A stretch of 64,000 bases of DNA, taken from the NCBI RefSeq assembly GCF_023156385.1, contig NZ_JAKZAK010000006.1:158659-222658 (forward strand), read 5' to 3'. Position numbers and translations under genes: made by a program. A model generated the notes under the pieces. That model worked only from the letters and a program-made list of their open reading frames with translations, ran no database searches and was not told where the DNA came from. Source of the stretch: Marinobacter xestospongiae. GTDB taxonomy: Bacteria > Pseudomonadota > Gammaproteobacteria > Pseudomonadales > Oleiphilaceae. Below are positions 17,453 to 25,686 of this stretch, one piece after another; within the stretch, counting starts at the first letter, position 1, and each line of letters opens with the position of its first letter.

Positions 17453-17866
17453 ATGTCTGAACACGACGATCACAAGCCAGAAACCGATCCCCAGCTGCAT
17501 GGTAAGATCAAGGACTCGGCCCGGCAGATCTGGCTGGCCGGTCTCGGTGCCTACACCAAGGCGGAAGAGGATGCCGGCAAGTTTTTTGATCGACTGGTAC
17601 AGGAAGGCGAACAGCTTGAGAGCAAAACCCGTGGCGTGGTTGAGAAACACGTGAAGTCGGTGGAAGACCGGGTCGAAGACGTTCGGGAAAAAGCCACCGG
17701 TACCTGGGACAAGCTGGAAAACCTGTTTGACCAGCGGGTCTCCGGCGCACTGCGCCGGCTTGGTATTCATCGCCGGGAGGAAATCGAACTGCTTGAAAAG
17801 CGCATCGACGCGCTGGAGTCGGAGCTCCGTGAACTGCGGGGCGAGCCGCGGTCAGAAGAAGAGTAG
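17453..17866 (+). CDS. phasin family protein (PhaF/PhaI-like)
   Basis: The 137-residue, highly charged helical protein contains the phasin core: IKDSARQIWLAGLGAYTKAE, with FFDRLVQEGEQLESKT just after it. A coiled-coil C-terminal part follows (EEIELLEKRIDALESELRELR). Phasins coat polyhydroxyalkanoate granules and affect their number and segregation. It lacks the long Ala/Lys/Pro histone-like tail of PhaF, so it is closer to the short type. It has its own promoter region and is convergent with a TetR gene. Confidence 0.85.
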   Translation: MSEHDDHKPETDPQLHGKIKDSARQIWLAGLGAYTKAEEDAGKFFDRLVQEGEQLESKTRGVVEKHVKSVEDRVEDVREKATGTWDKLENLFDQRVSGALRRLGIHRREEIELLEKRIDALESELRELRGEPRSEEE

Positions 17867-17885
17867 GGGAATTTCAATGCGCCGA

Positions 17886-17901
17886 GCCGGCTCTTGCCGG
17901 C
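17886..17901. terminator. GC-rich hairpin between convergent genes
   Basis: The 6-base arms GCCGGC (17886-17891 and 17896-17901) enclose a TCTT loop between the phasin stop and the TetR stop. There is no T run on either side, so it is only a weak terminator candidate. Confidence 0.3.
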
Positions 17902-17909
17902 GGTCATGC

Positions 17910-18542
17910 CTACCAGTAATCCTGGCTGATCAGCGCCATCTGTTCACGTTCTGCTTCGCCCAGGTAGGGCATCAGCAGGTGCAGCATCTGGTAAACCCCA
18001 CGCCCCGGGTTTACCGAGTCCCGATCTTCAAGATGTGAAAGGGTGTCGTAACTACTCCAATAACAGCAAGTTAGCGTCAACTGCTCACAAAGTGCATCAA
18101 GCTGGGGCCCCGGCAGTGCCACCATCTTCTGGCGCTGGAGACTGGCGCACAGGGTCTGAAAGGCCCGCTTCTTGGCCGCCAGAATACGGCGGAATCTGGC
18201 CTGCAGGGCATCGTAACGGGACAGCACGTTAACCAGGTCCTGGTACAGAAAGCGGTAACGCGCCACCGCCTCAAACAGCAGATGCAGGAAGATGCCCAGC
18301 TGGTCCAGCGATACCTCCACATCGTCCGGCACCGCCAGCAGGTCCTGCATTTCCAGTTCAAACTGGTCAAACAGTTCGGCGACAATGTCGCCCTTGCTCT
18401 TGAAGTGGTAGTAAAGGTTGCCGGGGCTGATTTCCAGTTCGTCGGAAATCAGCAGGGTCGTCACGTTGGGTTCCCCCACCGAGTTGAACAACACCAGACT
18501 GGTGCTGAGAATGCGATCCCGGGTCTTGACCTTTTTCTTCAT
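17910..18542 (-). CDS. TetR/AcrR family transcriptional regulator
   Basis: The 210-residue protein has an N-terminal TetR helix-turn-helix (residues about 8-55: RDRILSTSLVLFNSVGEPNVTT, then ISPGNLYYHFKSKGDIV). The C-terminal helical ligand domain has the FLYQDLVNVLSRYDALQARF segment seen in a group of pseudomonad TetR proteins of unknown ligand. It lies just after xthA on the same strand and converges with the phasin gene. Its target is unknown; the phasin or lipid genes nearby are positional guesses. Confidence 0.88.
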   Translation of the reverse strand: MKKKVKTRDRILSTSLVLFNSVGEPNVTTLLISDELEISPGNLYYHFKSKGDIVAELFDQFELEMQDLLAVPDDVEVSLDQLGIFLHLLFEAVARYRFLYQDLVNVLSRYDALQARFRRILAAKKRAFQTLCASLQRQKMVALPGPQLDALCEQLTLTCCYWSSYDTLSHLEDRDSVNPGRGVYQMLHLLMPYLGEAEREQMALISQDYW

Positions 18543-18566
18543 GGTGGCGCGATCGGCCCTCCGTCC

Positions 18567-19379
18567 CTAGATATCAATCCGCGCCCACACCGGACAATGA
18601 TCAGACGGACGCTCCATCCCGCGGATTTCGTAGGACACGCCGGCCTCAACCGCCTTATCCAGCAACCCGGCACTCGCCATGATCAGGTCGATACGCAGGC
18701 CCCGCTTGGGGTCCCGTTCAAAGCCGCGGCTGCGGTAGTCAAACCAGCTGAAGGTGTCCGCTTCCTCAGGATGAAGGTGGCGGAACACGTCGGTCAGCCC
18801 GCGAGACTCAACCTGTGACAGCCACTCGCGCTCCTCCGGCAGGAAGCTGGTCTTGCCCTCCCGCAGCCAGCGCTTGGCGTTGGCATCGCCAATGCCGATA
18901 TCCCGGTCGGTGGGGGAGATGTTCATGTCGCCCATCACCACGATCTGGCGGTTGTCTCCACCGATATCGTCGAGGTATTGCATCAGGTCGGCGTAAAATT
19001 TGCGCTTGGCCGGAAACTTGGTCTCATGACTGCGGTTCTCCCCCTGGGGGAAATAGCCGTTGATCACCGTCAGGGTCTGGTCACCAACCTCAAAGTCCGC
19101 CGCTACAAACCGGCGCTGGGCGTCCTCGTCATCCCAGGGGTATCCCTTCTGCACCGAAGCCGGCGCCTGACGGGACAGCAGGGCAACGCCATAGTGGGTT
19201 TTCTGGCCATGGAAGTGAACGTGATAGCCCATGGCCTCCACTTCCGCCCGGGGAAACGCGTCGTCCGCCACCTTGGTCTCCTGCAGACCAATCACGTCCG
19301 GCTGGAAGGTGTCGATAACAGCCTGCAACTGATGCAACCGGGTACGGATGCTGTTGACGTTGAACGATACAAACATCAT
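18567..19379 (-). CDS. xthA: exodeoxyribonuclease III
   Basis: The 270-residue AP endonuclease/3'-5' exonuclease of base-excision repair has the family motifs in order: [14 protein letters not shown] (metal-site Asn), [13 protein letters not shown] (catalytic Glu), [13 protein letters not shown] (Asp/Asn) and the final [12 protein letters not shown] with the catalytic Asp-His. Length matches E. coli XthA. The ATG at 19379 gives the normal N-terminus. It lies next to a TetR gene, 24 bases ahead of it. Confidence 0.95.
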   Translation of the reverse strand: MMFVSFNVNSIRTRLHQLQAVIDTFQPDVIGLQETKVADDAFPRAEVEAMGYHVHFHGQKTHYGVALLSRQAPASVQKGYPWDDEDAQRRFVAADFEVGDQTLTVINGYFPQGENRSHETKFPAKRKFYADLMQYLDDIGGDNRQIVVMGDMNISPTDRDIGIGDANAKRWLREGKTSFLPEEREWLSQVESRGLTDVFRHLHPEEADTFSWFDYRSRGFERDPKRGLRIDLIMASAGLLDKAVEAGVSYEIRGMERPSDHCPVWARIDI

Positions 19380-19538
19380 GGGCGAATACTCAACTGACTC
19401 ATAGGGTTAGGGGGCTTTGAGACAGCCCCGTCAAATATCGCCCGAGTCTAACACAGAAAGCCCGGAGCGGATGTGGCACGGTCTACGGCAATCGGGGCGA
19501 AAGTGTCAGTTGCGAGTCGGCCGAGGCCAGAGCGGGCG

Positions 19539-20324
19539 TTATTGAGGGGAAAGCAGGGGGCAGGCGGGCTGGGTTGTCACCTGGTAGCGGATGTCCGCTT
19601 CATGGTTCTGGTCCCGGGTGCGGGGAATGTTGGTCAGGCCGGCATAGTGCACCAGGGCGCCGGTGCGGTCGTAGCCCAGCACAATCGGATCGACCAGCAG
19701 TCTCATCATCAGCCCGCTGGGCCGGATGGTGACCGCCAGGTGATAGTCATTGCCCGGCTCGGGCTCCAGCTCAAAGCCATAGTGCTCGCCCCGGGACGGC
19801 GCCAGAAACCGGAAAGGCACCGATTCGCCGTTTAACAGGGTCGACCAGTGTTGCCGAACCAGGTGGTCAAAGCCGGCATCAACCACCACGGCGTCGCTGA
19901 TTTCGACTCTGGCGGTCTCAAGCTTCCCGCGCTCACGGGATTCAACCCGGAGTTCCCCGTTGCCACCGGATGTAATCACCAGGGACTGCTGCCACGATGG
20001 CAGCTCAAATCTCACCTCCGGCTGGGTCAGCCGTCCGGGGTAGGTCAGCTGCTTGCTACCGATGGTTTTGCCACTGCCAACATCGACATAGTGCACCTCG
20101 TGCTGCTCCGGCCGGAACCGGCCCTGAAGGCATTGGCCGCGCACCTGGTGCTGCTCTTCATAGACCGGCTGCCCCGACCCGGCGTAGGCGGTGCCGGTAA
20201 AGCGGAATTGCTCTTGCGCTGTCGCTGGTCCTGTCACCAGTGCCAGCGCCGCTGCAGCGGCCGCCGCCACCTTACGGACAGGCGGGACAGACTGAGGACG
20301 TGGTCGATAGTCGACCGCGGTCAT
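19539..20324 (-). CDS. secreted protein, unknown, last gene of the lipid-modification operon
   Basis: The 261-residue protein has an N-terminal hydrophobic stretch (AAAAAAALALVTGPATAQ, ending about residue 37) that looks like a signal peptide with an AxA-type site. A beta-rich domain follows (EQFRFTGTAYAGSGQPVYEE, and later RPSGLMMRLLVDPIVLGYDR). It resembles outer-surface or periplasmic beta proteins but has no family I can name. Its ATG overlaps the DUF2878 stop, so it is translated with the operon. Its place at the end of the cluster suggests an envelope role. Confidence 0.75.
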   Translation of the reverse strand: MTAVDYRPRPQSVPPVRKVAAAAAAALALVTGPATAQEQFRFTGTAYAGSGQPVYEEQHQVRGQCLQGRFRPEQHEVHYVDVGSGKTIGSKQLTYPGRLTQPEVRFELPSWQQSLVITSGGNGELRVESRERGKLETARVEISDAVVVDAGFDHLVRQHWSTLLNGESVPFRFLAPSRGEHYGFELEPEPGNDYHLAVTIRPSGLMMRLLVDPIVLGYDRTGALVHYAGLTNIPRTRDQNHEADIRYQVTTQPACPLLSPQ

Positions 20325-20860
20325 GAGGTCTCTCCCGCTGCCAGCGCCCCGAACCAGCGGTTGCGAAGCTGGATCAGCAGTGGAAACACCAGCAGCCAGC
20401 CCAGCGCGATGAAGGCCAGCGACATCGGCTGCAGCCTGACGGCATCAAGCTGGCTTGCCGACCAGTACGCCAACGGGCCGGCAATGGGAGCGAGCAGCCA
20501 GGGCAGCCAGCGGTGGTCAGCCACCCACGCCAGGGAGTGATTGATGGTGGTCAGGAACAGCGACCACAGCAACACCAGCCATAACGGAATCCATGCCGCA
20601 TCCAGTGCGCCGGTTGCCGGCTGCAGGATACCGAGTTGCCACCACAGCCCGTCCAGTAGTGAACCTGCGACGGTACCGAGAGCTATGTATCCCAGCTCCA
20701 GCGCCGGCCGGTGACTGACCAGCAGCAGATGAAGCACCACCAGCGCCACAGCCACCAGCACCGCCAGATGGTTGGTGCCGATAACGCACACCAGCCAACC
20801 GGCCTGGAACAGCACAAAGTTGGTGAACAGACGCCAAGGACGGGATCGGATGTGGCTCAT
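20321..20860 (-). CDS. DUF2878 family membrane protein
   Basis: The 179-residue protein has five hydrophobic segments. The family signature NFVLFQAGWLVCVIG is in the first, and DGLWWQLGIL in the third. DUF2878 genes recur beside CFA-synthase and DUF1365 genes in light- and stress-response clusters of gammaproteobacteria, function unknown. The start directly follows the CFA-type stop (TGAATG), and the stop overlaps the next ATG. Confidence 0.85.
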   Translation of the reverse strand: MSHIRSRPWRLFTNFVLFQAGWLVCVIGTNHLAVLVAVALVVLHLLLVSHRPALELGYIALGTVAGSLLDGLWWQLGILQPATGALDAAWIPLWLVLLWSLFLTTINHSLAWVADHRWLPWLLAPIAGPLAYWSASQLDAVRLQPMSLAFIALGWLLVFPLLIQLRNRWFGALAAGETS

Positions 20861-22147
20861 TCAGACTCCGACCGGCTTCTCCAGCTGGATCTGGGCGACA
20901 CCGACGGTCCGCTCCGAGAATCCAGCCTCGCAGTAGGCGAAATAGAACTGCCACAGCCGGCGGAACCGCTGGTCATAGCCAAGCGCCTCTAGGCGGTCGC
21001 TGTGGGCGATAAAGCGCTGGCACCAGTCAGCCAGCGTGCGGGCATAGTCCGGGGTCAGATCCTCCACGTGTGAGAGCACCAGATCGCTACGCCGCCGTAC
21101 CGAGCCCAGGATGGCTCCGAACGACGGGATAAAGCTGCCCGGGAAGATGAAGCGCTGGATAAAATCCACATTTTTCAACGCCCGTTGATAACGCTGCTCC
21201 GGCATGTTGATGGCCTGAATCAGTGCTTGGCCACCGGGCTTGAGCAGTTGATCAATCTTGGCCAGATAGCTGTCCAGATACTGCGGGCCCACCGCCTCGA
21301 TCATTTCAATCGACACCAGCTTGTCGAACTGGCCGGCAAGGTCACGGTAGTCATCGAACAACAGGGTGATGCGATCCGCCAGAGCTTCTTCTTCAACCCG
21401 CGCCTTTGCCAGCGCCAGCTGCTGTTCGGAGATGGTCGTCGTAGTGACTCGACAGCCATAGTGCTTCGCTGCGTGGATAGCAAAGCCACCCCAGCCGGTG
21501 CCGATCTCCACCACATGATCGTCGGGCCCGAGATCCAGCTTGCGGCAGATCAGGTCCAGCTTGTGCACCGCCGCTTCCTCCAGCGAGGCCTGCTCATGGG
21601 GGTACTTGGCGGAGGAGTACATCATGGTCGGGTCGAGGAAGGTCTCGAACAACTCGTTGCCCAGATCGTAATGAGCCTGGATGTTCTTGCGGGAGCCCGT
21701 GGGGGTATTGCGATTGAGCCAGTGCAGGCCTTTCAGCAGCGGCTTTGAGATCCAGGCGAAGCGATCTTCGAACCGATTCATCCGGTCGACGTTACGGGCG
21801 AAGAACCGCAGCAGACTGGTAAGATCCGGTGTGTCCCAGTCGCCGGCAACAAACGCTTCAGCCGCTCCGATGCTGCCGCCGGTGACCAGATCGGTCCAGG
21901 TGCTGGCATCGTGCACCACCATCTCTGCGGCGGGATAGCGGGCATCGCCATCTCCCAATACCACGTCCGCCCGGCCAGGCTCCCGAATCCTCAGCACACC
22001 GTTACCCAGGGCGCCCAACTGGGCCAGCACCAGCTTGCGGGTGAGCTGGGTAGCGGCACCGCCACCATCGCGTGATGACGCGGCATCACCGTTCGAGTTG
22101 CCATTCCCGGTCTGTGAGACGGTATTTGCTGATTCTAGGTTCGCCAT
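20861..22147 (-). CDS. cyclopropane-fatty-acyl-phospholipid synthase family methyltransferase
   Basis: The 428-residue protein has an N-terminal lipid-binding domain (about residues 35-120) and a SAM-methyltransferase core. The core carries the AdoMet site VVEIGTGWGGFAIHAAKHYG and the family block YDLGNELFETFLDPTMMYSSA. Enzymes of this family add a methylene or methyl group to unsaturated acyl chains of phospholipids in the membrane. In this operon type (with desaturase, FAD oxidoreductase, DUF1365, DUF2878) the homologue may act like UfaM of Rhodobacter, leading to methylated or furan fatty acids rather than plain cyclopropane. That is inference from context. A GGAAGGG ribosome-binding site supports the ATG at 22147, overlapping DUF1365 by 13 bases. 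Confidence 0.9.
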   Translation of the reverse strand: MANLESANTVSQTGNGNSNGDAASSRDGGGAATQLTRKLVLAQLGALGNGVLRIREPGRADVVLGDGDARYPAAEMVVHDASTWTDLVTGGSIGAAEAFVAGDWDTPDLTSLLRFFARNVDRMNRFEDRFAWISKPLLKGLHWLNRNTPTGSRKNIQAHYDLGNELFETFLDPTMMYSSAKYPHEQASLEEAAVHKLDLICRKLDLGPDDHVVEIGTGWGGFAIHAAKHYGCRVTTTTISEQQLALAKARVEEEALADRITLLFDDYRDLAGQFDKLVSIEMIEAVGPQYLDSYLAKIDQLLKPGGQALIQAINMPEQRYQRALKNVDFIQRFIFPGSFIPSFGAILGSVRRRSDLVLSHVEDLTPDYARTLADWCQRFIAHSDRLEALGYDQRFRRLWQFYFAYCEAGFSERTVGVAQIQLEKPVGV

Positions 22148-23136
22148 GAATGGACCCTTCCACTGTCTGTCGGTGTTTGCCTGCGGTTTGTTTGTCGGCT
22201 GTTACTGTTAATGTCACTGGCACTGTCACTGTTAATGTCACTGGTACTACCCGCCGCGGTTCCCGCACTACCCGGTAACAGACGCCCGGTGTCGTCGCGG
22301 CCCAGGGCGTGCTCCGGGCAGTCCTCCGGCAGTTTGTCCGGGTGGGTATAGAACGGCGCGCCCTTGAGTTTCAGCCGCAGCGCGTGCCAGTAAATGCCGG
22401 TGACCACCTTGGCGCACTCCAGGGGAAAGCGCCGCAGCGCCTGATGGAAGATCTTACGAGTCAGTGGCTGCCTTTGGATCGCCAGGGTGGCGTCAAACTG
22501 TTTCTCACCGTTTTCGTACACATTCATGTGAATGCGCAGCTGGTCATCACGAAAGCTGAACAGCCACTGGTAGTCCTGCCGCATGCCGTTGAACGGAGAA
22601 ACATGGAAGCGTTTGGGGAAGCGGAAACGCACGCTCTGCCAGCCGCCAGCCTTGCGCTCCTGCTGTTCCGTGTCCGGTTCCAGGCAGTAGACGTGGCGCT
22701 CTTTCCAGGGCGTGTTGGTGATCTGGGCCAGGATGACTCTCGGCACGGCGCCGCTGGCAGGGTCCGCGCTCTCCGGATAGCAGAAGTAGAAGCTCACGGG
22801 GTTGAACACATGGCCGGCGTAGCGGGGGTGCGTCACCAGCTCAACGGCCCCGTCCGGGCGCCAGCCGGTGGCATCGTGTACCCAGTCTCGCACCGCTGTG
22901 TCCAGATCCGGTGCCTCGGGCAGAAAGTAGTCCCGTCGGTACAGGGATACCCAGTTGAAGCGCTCCACCGACAACCAGCGACTGAGGGAGTCCAGCTGGT
23001 GCCATTCCGCCAGGTTCAGACACAACATGCCGGTGTTGTAACGGAACTCATGGTTCACCGGTGCCCGGCGCCGGTGACGGACCTCGCCCTGCAGCCACTG
23101 GCTACGCCAGGGCGATAGCGCAGACGTTGCGGTCAT
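22135..23136 (-). CDS. DUF1365 family protein
   Basis: The 333-residue protein has the family opening GEVRHRRRAPVNHEFRYN and the block HPRYAGHVFNPVSFYFCY (about residues 100-118). DUF1365 genes are nearly always next to an FAD oxidoreductase and a CFA-type synthase and are presumed to act in the same lipid chemistry; the reaction is unknown. The last 40 or so residues are low-complexity (Ser/Asp/Asn-rich), from a short DNA repeat near 22200-22245, and are probably not part of the fold. Start overlaps the upstream stop (ATGA). Confidence 0.88.
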   Translation of the reverse strand: MTATSALSPWRSQWLQGEVRHRRRAPVNHEFRYNTGMLCLNLAEWHQLDSLSRWLSVERFNWVSLYRRDYFLPEAPDLDTAVRDWVHDATGWRPDGAVELVTHPRYAGHVFNPVSFYFCYPESADPASGAVPRVILAQITNTPWKERHVYCLEPDTEQQERKAGGWQSVRFRFPKRFHVSPFNGMRQDYQWLFSFRDDQLRIHMNVYENGEKQFDATLAIQRQPLTRKIFHQALRRFPLECAKVVTGIYWHALRLKLKGAPFYTHPDKLPEDCPEHALGRDDTGRLLPGSAGTAAGSTSDINSDSASDINSNSRQTNRRQTPTDSGRVHSWRT

Positions 23137-24404
23137 GAGTCCAGCCCCAGACCAAAGGCTTGTGCCACGCGCAGGCCACTGCGAACGCCATCCTCATGGA
23201 AGCCGTTGAACCAGTAGGCACCACAGAAGTGGCTGCGGTTGTGACCGCCAATCTCGTGGTAGCGCTGCTGGGCGGCAACGGCCTCCATGCTGAACACCGG
23301 ATGGGCGTAGCGGTACTGATCGATGATCTTGTCGGGATCAATATCCCGGGTCCGGTTCAGGGTGACGCAGAACGTCTCCGACGACTGATGGAAATTCTGC
23401 AGGATGTTCATGTTGTAGGTCACCGACACCGGTTCCGTGGCATGGGCCGGCACCCGGTAGTTCCAGGCGGCCCAGGCCAACCGGTTGGAAGGCAGCACCG
23501 ATTCGTCGGTGTGCAGGACCACTTCGTTCATCTGGTAGGGAATGGCGCCAAGGATCTCCCGCTCGGCCTCGGTCGGATCGGCCAGCATCGCCAACGCCTG
23601 ATCGCTGTGGCAGGCGAACACCACCTGATCGAAGGCTTCGGTGCCGTCGGCACAGGACACCAGCACCTGGTCCGCCTCGCGCCTGACCGAGGTCACCGGG
23701 CAGTTGAGCCGGGTACGCGAGCCCAGGGTAGCCATCATCCGGTGTACGTAGCTGGCGGACCCGCCGGACAACACCCGCCAGGTGGGGCGGTCATCCACCG
23801 ACAGCATGCCGTGGTTGTTGAAGAACTGCAGGAAAAACCGCACCGGGAACTGTTCCAGCACCACCTCAGGCGCCGACCAGATCGCCGCGCCCATGGGCAC
23901 GATGTAATGGTTGCGGAAGTAGCGGGAGAAACCGTGACGGTTGAGGTAACTGCCCAGCGGCTCATCGTCCTGGATGCGGTCGTTGGCCAGGTCATCCCGG
24001 GTCAGCCGGTTGAACCTGAGAATCTCCAGCACCATCCGCAAAAACGGCGGATTCAGAAGGTTACGGCGCTGGGCAAACAGGGTATTGAGGCGATTGCCGT
24101 TATACTGCAGGCCCGACGCCTCGCTGTCGACACTGAAACTCATGTCGCTCTCTTCGGATGGGACCCCCAGCCGCTCCATCAGCTTGATGAAGTTGGGGTA
24201 GGTCCAGTCGTTGAACACGATGAACCCGGTGTTCACTGGCCAGTCAACGCCATTGCGATGGACCACCCGGGTATGGGTATGGCCACCGGCGTAATCGTTG
24301 GCCTCGTAGAGCTGTACGTCGTGCTCATCTTTCAGCAGCCAGGCGGCGGTGAGCCCGCCGATCCCGGTTCCGATGATGGCAATTCGCTGACGCGGTTGGT
24401 TCAT
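23133..24404 (-). CDS. NAD(P)/FAD-dependent oxidoreductase (amine-oxidase/desaturase-like)
   Basis: The 423-residue flavoprotein starts with a dinucleotide-binding motif IAIIGTGIGGLTAAWLL and the NDYAGGHTHT segment that follows it in the COG2907 family. It ends with the C-terminal FAD-contacting block (GLRVAQAFGLGLD). COG2907 proteins occur with DUF1365 and CFA-type enzymes; in Rhodobacter related enzymes act on modified fatty acids. The start MNQPRQ at 24404 is fixed by the ATGA overlap with the SDR stop. Confidence 0.9.
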   Translation of the reverse strand: MNQPRQRIAIIGTGIGGLTAAWLLKDEHDVQLYEANDYAGGHTHTRVVHRNGVDWPVNTGFIVFNDWTYPNFIKLMERLGVPSEESDMSFSVDSEASGLQYNGNRLNTLFAQRRNLLNPPFLRMVLEILRFNRLTRDDLANDRIQDDEPLGSYLNRHGFSRYFRNHYIVPMGAAIWSAPEVVLEQFPVRFFLQFFNNHGMLSVDDRPTWRVLSGGSASYVHRMMATLGSRTRLNCPVTSVRREADQVLVSCADGTEAFDQVVFACHSDQALAMLADPTEAEREILGAIPYQMNEVVLHTDESVLPSNRLAWAAWNYRVPAHATEPVSVTYNMNILQNFHQSSETFCVTLNRTRDIDPDKIIDQYRYAHPVFSMEAVAAQQRYHEIGGHNRSHFCGAYWFNGFHEDGVRSGLRVAQAFGLGLDS

Positions 24405-25201
24405 TGATTGGCTTCCTGCTGGTTTTTTTGGTTCCTCGACATTGCCGCCGCCATGCGGTCGATCAAGCACCGGGGCAGGGCACCAAGCAGCCGCAGTGTC
24501 CAGGTAAAGCGTCGGGGAAACTCGATGTCTCGGCGCCCCTTTTCCAGCCCGCTGATGATTCTGCCGGCGGCATCGTCAGCATCGATGAGAAAAGGCATGG
24601 GAAAGTCGTTGCGATCAGTGAGCGGGGTTTTCACAAACCCCGGCGATACCGTCACCACCTCAATGCCCTCCGCAGCAAGGTCCGCCCGCAGGGCGTGGGC
24701 CAGGTAGCTCAGGGCAGCCTTGGAGGCGCCGTAACCCTCGGCACGGCCAAACGGAAACCACCAGGCCGAGGACGACACGATCACCAGGGTGGCGGGCAGT
24801 CCCTGGGCCCGAGCCTGGCGGAGCGCCGGCAGCGCCGCTTCAATGCAGCGGCTGGTACCAATCACGTTGGTGGTCAGATTGGCCTCCACCACCGAGCTTT
24901 GGTAATCCGCCGGGTCCAGGTACTCGCAGGTACCGGCGTTGAGTATCACCATCTGCAACGGCCAGGGCTGGTCGAACGCGGCCCGGGCCTGCGCCAGATC
25001 CTCCTGGCTGGTGGTGTCCAGGGCCAGCGGCATGACCCGTTCACTGTTCAGGGCCTGCAATGCCTCCAATGCGCTTTCATTACGCCCGGAGGCAATCAGC
25101 CTATGCCCGCGGGCCACCAGCTGTTCCGCCAGGGCCCGGCCAATGCCGGAGGTCGCCCCGGTCAGCCAGATGGTGGTTGGTGTCGTCAGTCGCCGGGTCA
25201 T
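24401..25201 (-). CDS. short-chain dehydrogenase/reductase
   Basis: The 266-residue protein has the SDR cofactor motif TGATSGIGRALAEQL, an NAG strand end (VILNAGTCEY), the catalytic Ser of VIVSSSAWWFPFG and the catalytic YxxxK (YGASK), then VSPGFVKTPLTDRND. These match classical NADP(H)-using SDRs. The gene lies between the NTF2-like and FAD genes with four-base overlaps on both sides. Substrate unknown, probably a lipid-derived carbonyl or alcohol in this operon. Confidence 0.9.
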   Translation of the reverse strand: MTRRLTTPTTIWLTGATSGIGRALAEQLVARGHRLIASGRNESALEALQALNSERVMPLALDTTSQEDLAQARAAFDQPWPLQMVILNAGTCEYLDPADYQSSVVEANLTTNVIGTSRCIEAALPALRQARAQGLPATLVIVSSSAWWFPFGRAEGYGASKAALSYLAHALRADLAAEGIEVVTVSPGFVKTPLTDRNDFPMPFLIDADDAAGRIISGLEKGRRDIEFPRRFTWTLRLLGALPRCLIDRMAAAMSRNQKNQQEANQ

Positions 25202-25686
25202 ACCGCCTGCCTCCGCAACCAGCGAACCGCCGAACCAAGCAGCGGTACGTTTTCATAGAGCAACTGGCCGGCATCAAAGTAATCCCGGTGCAGTCGCACC
25301 AGGCCAGAGTCCACCGTGAGCTGGCTGATGCCATCCACCCGGATCAGTTCGCCCTTTCGGAGCCGGCGGTGGCGCAGGGACATCGTCCAGGGCTGGCAGA
25401 ATCCCCGATCATCGGCAACGGTGGCGCCAAAGGCGAAGTCACAGCGGATCACGTTCTGGTAGGCGCCTTCAAAATAATGGGTTAACGCTTCAAGCCCCTG
25501 AACCCGGGTGAACGGGTCCACAAACACCACGTCCGGATGATAGACCGCCTCCAGGCCGGCAACCTGTCCGCCGGCCATGGCCTGGAACAGCGCCTGGAAA
25601 CGTTCAATCATGTCCTTTTTCGCGGCCTCCGAACTCATCGACCCGTTGGATGCCGGAGTGCCATTGATTGCGGTTACTGACGACAT
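25198..25686 (-). CDS. NTF2-like (SnoaL) family protein
   Basis: The 162-residue protein has the cone-shaped NTF2 fold pattern: an N-terminal helix (FQALFQAMAGGQVAGLEAVY), a HPDVVFVDPFTRVQGLEALTHYF block and beta strands ending in RLHRDYFDAGQLLYENVPLLG. This family includes small hydrolases and isomerases and also non-catalytic partners. It follows the desaturase with a 13-base overlap. Its presence in this cluster is conserved in other gammaproteobacteria; its chemistry is unknown. Confidence 0.85.
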   Translation of the reverse strand: MSSVTAINGTPASNGSMSSEAAKKDMIERFQALFQAMAGGQVAGLEAVYHPDVVFVDPFTRVQGLEALTHYFEGAYQNVIRCDFAFGATVADDRGFCQPWTMSLRHRRLRKGELIRVDGISQLTVDSGLVRLHRDYFDAGQLLYENVPLLGSAVRWLRRQAV

